DNA of 15,687 nucleotides from Desulfobulbus sp. GTDB taxonomy: Bacteria > Desulfobacterota > Desulfobulbia > Desulfobulbales > Desulfobulbaceae. Below are positions 13,482-15,687 of this stretch, piece by piece. Numbering within the stretch: the stretch's first letter is position 1; each line of letters opens with the position of its first letter. The stretch spans positions 1 through 15,687 of the forward strand of contig JAUVLX010000039.1 in NCBI GenBank assembly GCA_030600525.1. The letters run 5' to 3'. The notes under the pieces are model-generated. The model saw only the letters and a list, made by a program, of their open reading frames with translations. It had not been told where the DNA came from and searched no databases. The translations under genes were made by a program, and so were the position numbers.

Positions 13482-14936
13482 TTGAATAACCCTGATCACA
13501 CCATAGGTACAGCAGGTCCGATTTTGGAATATATAGGCCTTGAACGTATCAACGGGCCATTGCTGGCCGTGCAAGGGGTCAAAGGGGCAGGTTTTGACGA
13601 GCAGGTAGAGATCGTCACGCCCGATGGCAAAATTCGTCACGGCAGAGTGCTCTCCATCAGTGATGATGTGGCTGTCATTGAAGTGTTTGAAGGAACATCG
13701 GGCCTCAACCAGGTTACCACCAGAGTCCGTTTTCTTGGCCATCCTTTTGAAATAGCAATATCCCGTGAAGAACTCCTTGGCAGAGTCTTTGATGGATTGG
13801 GGAATCCCCTTGACGGTGGCCCAACTTTCAGTGAAGGAACACGTCGTGATGTCAACGGACTGCCTATCAACCCTGTAGCCCGTGCTTATCCTGAAGAATT
13901 TATTCAAACAGGGATTTCTGCCATTGATGGTATGAACACGTTGGTTCGAGGCCAGAAGTTACCCATTTTTTCTGGTAGCGGTCTTAATCACAATGATCTT
14001 GCTGCACAAATTGTTCGCCAGGCCAGACTCCTTTCAGATGATGAGGGCTTTGCAGTCATCTTTGCTGCCATGGGAGTACGTCACGATGAAGCTGAAGGGT
14101 TTCGTCAAAGCTTTGAGGAAAGTGGCGTTCTCAAAAATGTGGCAATGTTCCTTAATCTCGCTGATGATCCGGCAGTCGAAAGGCTGATTACTCCTCGAAT
14201 TGCACTCACGGCAGCAGAATATCTCGCTTTTGAGCAAGGAATGCATGTTCTGGTGATACTCACAGATATGACAAACTACTGTGAAGCGTTAAGGGAGGTA
14301 GCAACCTCCAAGGGAGAAATCCCCAGTAGAAAGGGTTATCCCGGCTACCTGTACAGTGACCTTGCTTCTCTCTACGAGCGGGCTGGTCGCCTGCAAAACC
14401 GGCCAGGTTCCGTGACCCAAATTCCAATTCTGACCATGCCTGATGATGACATCACCCACCCCATCCCCGATTTGACGGGCTATATCACTGAAGGACAGAT
14501 TGTTCTTGACCGTTCCCTTGCCCGCAAGGCTATCTATCCTCCTATTAATGTCCTGCCATCTCTTTCACGGCTCATGAGTGACGGTATCGGCTCAGGACGA
14601 ACACGAGAAGATCATCAAAACATTGCCAATCAACTGTATGCAGCCTATGCAAAAGCCAGGCAAACAGAGCGATTGGCATCTATCATCGGTGAAGAGGATA
14701 TTTCTGCCACCGACAAACTTTACCTCCACTTTGCCAAAGCATTTGAGCAACGATTTCTAAAACAAAAGTATGATGAAAACCGTACTATAAAAGAAACGCT
14801 CGATCTTGCCTGGCAACTGGTTATGCTTCTCCCAGAACAAGAACTTACCAGGCTTAAGCCAGAAGAAATAAAGACGTACGGTACAATGAAACACCCACCC
14901 AAGGTCGGCGATGTTAACCAAAAGATGAGCGACTAA
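13482..14936 (+). CDS. atpB: V-type ATP synthase regulatory subunit B
   Basis: The protein (484 residues from TTG 13482; 496 if TTG 13446 were used) is the non-catalytic nucleotide-binding subunit that alternates with A in the head. 'ERINGPLLAVQGVKGAGFDE' (about residues 21-40) is the usual start of the B subunit barrel. 'FSGSGLNHNDLAAQIVRQA' near residue 165 replaces the P-loop, as expected for a non-catalytic subunit. 'ILTDMTNYCEALREVATSKG' near residue 265 and 'GYPGYLYSDLASLYERAGR' near residue 287 are hallmark segments. 'PPINVLPSLSRL' near residue 348 is the ATPase alpha/beta signature. The gap after subunit A is 50 bases, the longest inside the head genes. It ends 6 bases before subunit D. 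Confidence 0.96.
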   Translation: MNNPDHTIGTAGPILEYIGLERINGPLLAVQGVKGAGFDEQVEIVTPDGKIRHGRVLSISDDVAVIEVFEGTSGLNQVTTRVRFLGHPFEIAISREELLGRVFDGLGNPLDGGPTFSEGTRRDVNGLPINPVARAYPEEFIQTGISAIDGMNTLVRGQKLPIFSGSGLNHNDLAAQIVRQARLLSDDEGFAVIFAAMGVRHDEAEGFRQSFEESGVLKNVAMFLNLADDPAVERLITPRIALTAAEYLAFEQGMHVLVILTDMTNYCEALREVATSKGEIPSRKGYPGYLYSDLASLYERAGRLQNRPGSVTQIPILTMPDDDITHPIPDLTGYITEGQIVLDRSLARKAIYPPINVLPSLSRLMSDGIGSGRTREDHQNIANQLYAAYAKARQTERLASIIGEEDISATDKLYLHFAKAFEQRFLKQKYDENRTIKETLDLAWQLVMLLPEQELTRLKPEEIKTYGTMKHPPKVGDVNQKMSD

Positions 14937-14942
14937 GCAACC

Positions 14943-15560
14943 ATGGAACGTATCGAGATGCCGGCAACCAAGAGTAACCTCATTCGTTTAAAGGATGAAT
15001 TGGTCTTTGCTGTGGATAGTCTCGATCTTATGGACCAGAAAAAAGAAATCCTGGTTCGTCAAATTTCTTCTCTCGCTGTCAGGGGAGAAAGAGTACGTGC
15101 AGAGATGAATCAACGCCTTGGCGATGCTTATGACCGATTGCAAGAGGCAGTGGTCCAGTATGGGGAAGCAACCGTTGCGTCAGTCGGCTTAGGACTCCAG
15201 GCAGGAGAACAGCTTCGGGTACGAGAGAAAAGCCTGATGGGAGTCGTCCTCCCTCAAGTGCATATTGATATCCCCCCACTCAAGCCGGGGTATGGTTTCT
15301 ATGCTACCGGGAAATGCATCGACTCCACAGCCGTCGCCATCCATAGGGCAATGGAGTTGGCAGGAGAACTTGCCGAAGTGGAAGTCAGCATTGAACGGCT
15401 CATTGTAGAATTAAAAAAAACATTGAAACGTATCAATGTGCTTTCCCATATCTATATCCCAAAGTATCAGGCGACAATAAAGGCGATAGATGTAAGCCTT
15501 GAAGAAAAAGAAAGGGAAGATTCGTTCAGGCTCAGGCGAATCAGAAGTAAGGGCCTGTAA
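14943..15560 (+). CDS. atpD: V-type ATP synthase subunit D (central rotor shaft)
   Basis: The 205-residue protein is the long coiled-coil shaft that turns inside the A3B3 head. Its N-terminal helix starts 'MPATKSNLIRLKDEL' at residues 6-20, close to the 'PTK..L..LK..L' family pattern, and continues through 'LMDQKKEILVRQI' to about residue 70. The middle contains the short beta region, and the C-terminal helix runs from about 140 to 200 ('LKKTLKRINVLSHIYIPKYQ', about residues 156-175, is the standard sequence where the helix pairs with the N-terminal one). It begins 6 bases after subunit B and is the last ATPase gene of the operon. Length is typical (200-220 residues). Confidence 0.95.
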   Translation: MERIEMPATKSNLIRLKDELVFAVDSLDLMDQKKEILVRQISSLAVRGERVRAEMNQRLGDAYDRLQEAVVQYGEATVASVGLGLQAGEQLRVREKSLMGVVLPQVHIDIPPLKPGYGFYATGKCIDSTAVAIHRAMELAGELAEVEVSIERLIVELKKTLKRINVLSHIYIPKYQATIKAIDVSLEEKEREDSFRLRRIRSKGL

Positions 15561-15687
15561 GGGAATAACCTGGCTGATATTGCGCTTAGATTTGGGCCAG
15601 ATTTGGATGCGGTGATTGAACAAAACCGCAGGCATAGCAGGGCTACGTTGAGGATTTTGTGATTGAGTCGCATTCAAAGATGACCCG
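15561..15687 (+). other. Non-coding tail after the ATPase operon, possible intergenic repeat
   Basis: No gene of family resemblance is seen. The octamer AGATTTGG occurs twice within 20 bases (15588-15608). The sense strand can be read as a short frame to TGA 15661 without a start codon. No hairpin with T-tract follows subunit D, so no terminator is assigned. The compositional look (mixed GC islands such as the CCGCAGGC area) recalls dispersed intergenic repeats, but a single copy cannot prove that. Confidence 0.3.

Noticed and set aside
13428..13907. Antisense open frame (159 residues) opposite the subunit B start
   Set aside because: No family resemblance and no ribosome-binding site; it is a shadow of subunit B.
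1..15687. CRISPR arrays, tRNA or rRNA genes, insertion sequences
   Set aside because: No regularly spaced direct repeats, no cloverleaf or rRNA-like segments and no transposase motif were seen on either strand.

Overview
The window reads as a chromosomal segment of an anaerobic bacterium, most likely a Desulfobacterota member of the Desulfobulbales type (sulfate reducer or sulfur disproportionator). This placement is an inference from the combination of an oxygen-independent (CbiG-type) cobalamin pathway, a glycine-tailed NifX/NifB-like protein, a sigma-54 type promoter, a c-di-GMP riboswitch and a V-type ATPase. No rRNA or taxonomic marker is present. All convincing genes lie on the + strand. 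There are no tRNAs, rRNAs, CRISPR arrays or intact mobile elements.

Region 1 (1-3312) is the end of a corrin-ring synthesis operon: the 3' end of a probable cbiL, then cobM/cbiF, cbiG and cobJ/cbiH, followed by a class I SAM methyltransferase of unknown substrate. Genes overlap or lie within about 20 bases of each other. A long stem-loop without a T-tract follows the last gene.

Region 2 (3313-6412) is accessory and the most interesting part. A GEMM-I (c-di-GMP-I type) riboswitch core precedes a UPF0282-like metallo-beta-lactamase-fold protein, which is followed by a NifX/NifB-like protein (MTH1175-like fold) with a glycine-rich tail. Next comes a structured, probably untranslated leader containing two long stem-loops, then a ten-helix putative heavy-metal exporter (ArsP_2 type) with an internal duplication and a Cys/His/Asp-rich loop.

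Region 3 (6413-6817) holds a good -24/-12 (sigma-54) promoter match in front of an unrecognised 90-residue basic protein.

Region 4 (6920-15560) is a complete V/A-type ATPase operon in the order H(G)-C-I-K-F-E-A-B-D. The products form a membrane rotor and stator (K, I), a central stalk (C, D, F), peripheral stalks (H, E) and an A3B3 head. Tight spacing, overlaps and translational coupling suggest one transcript. The c-ring subunit is the short, two-helix form with a signal peptide. The last 127 bases hold no gene and may be part of a dispersed intergenic repeat.
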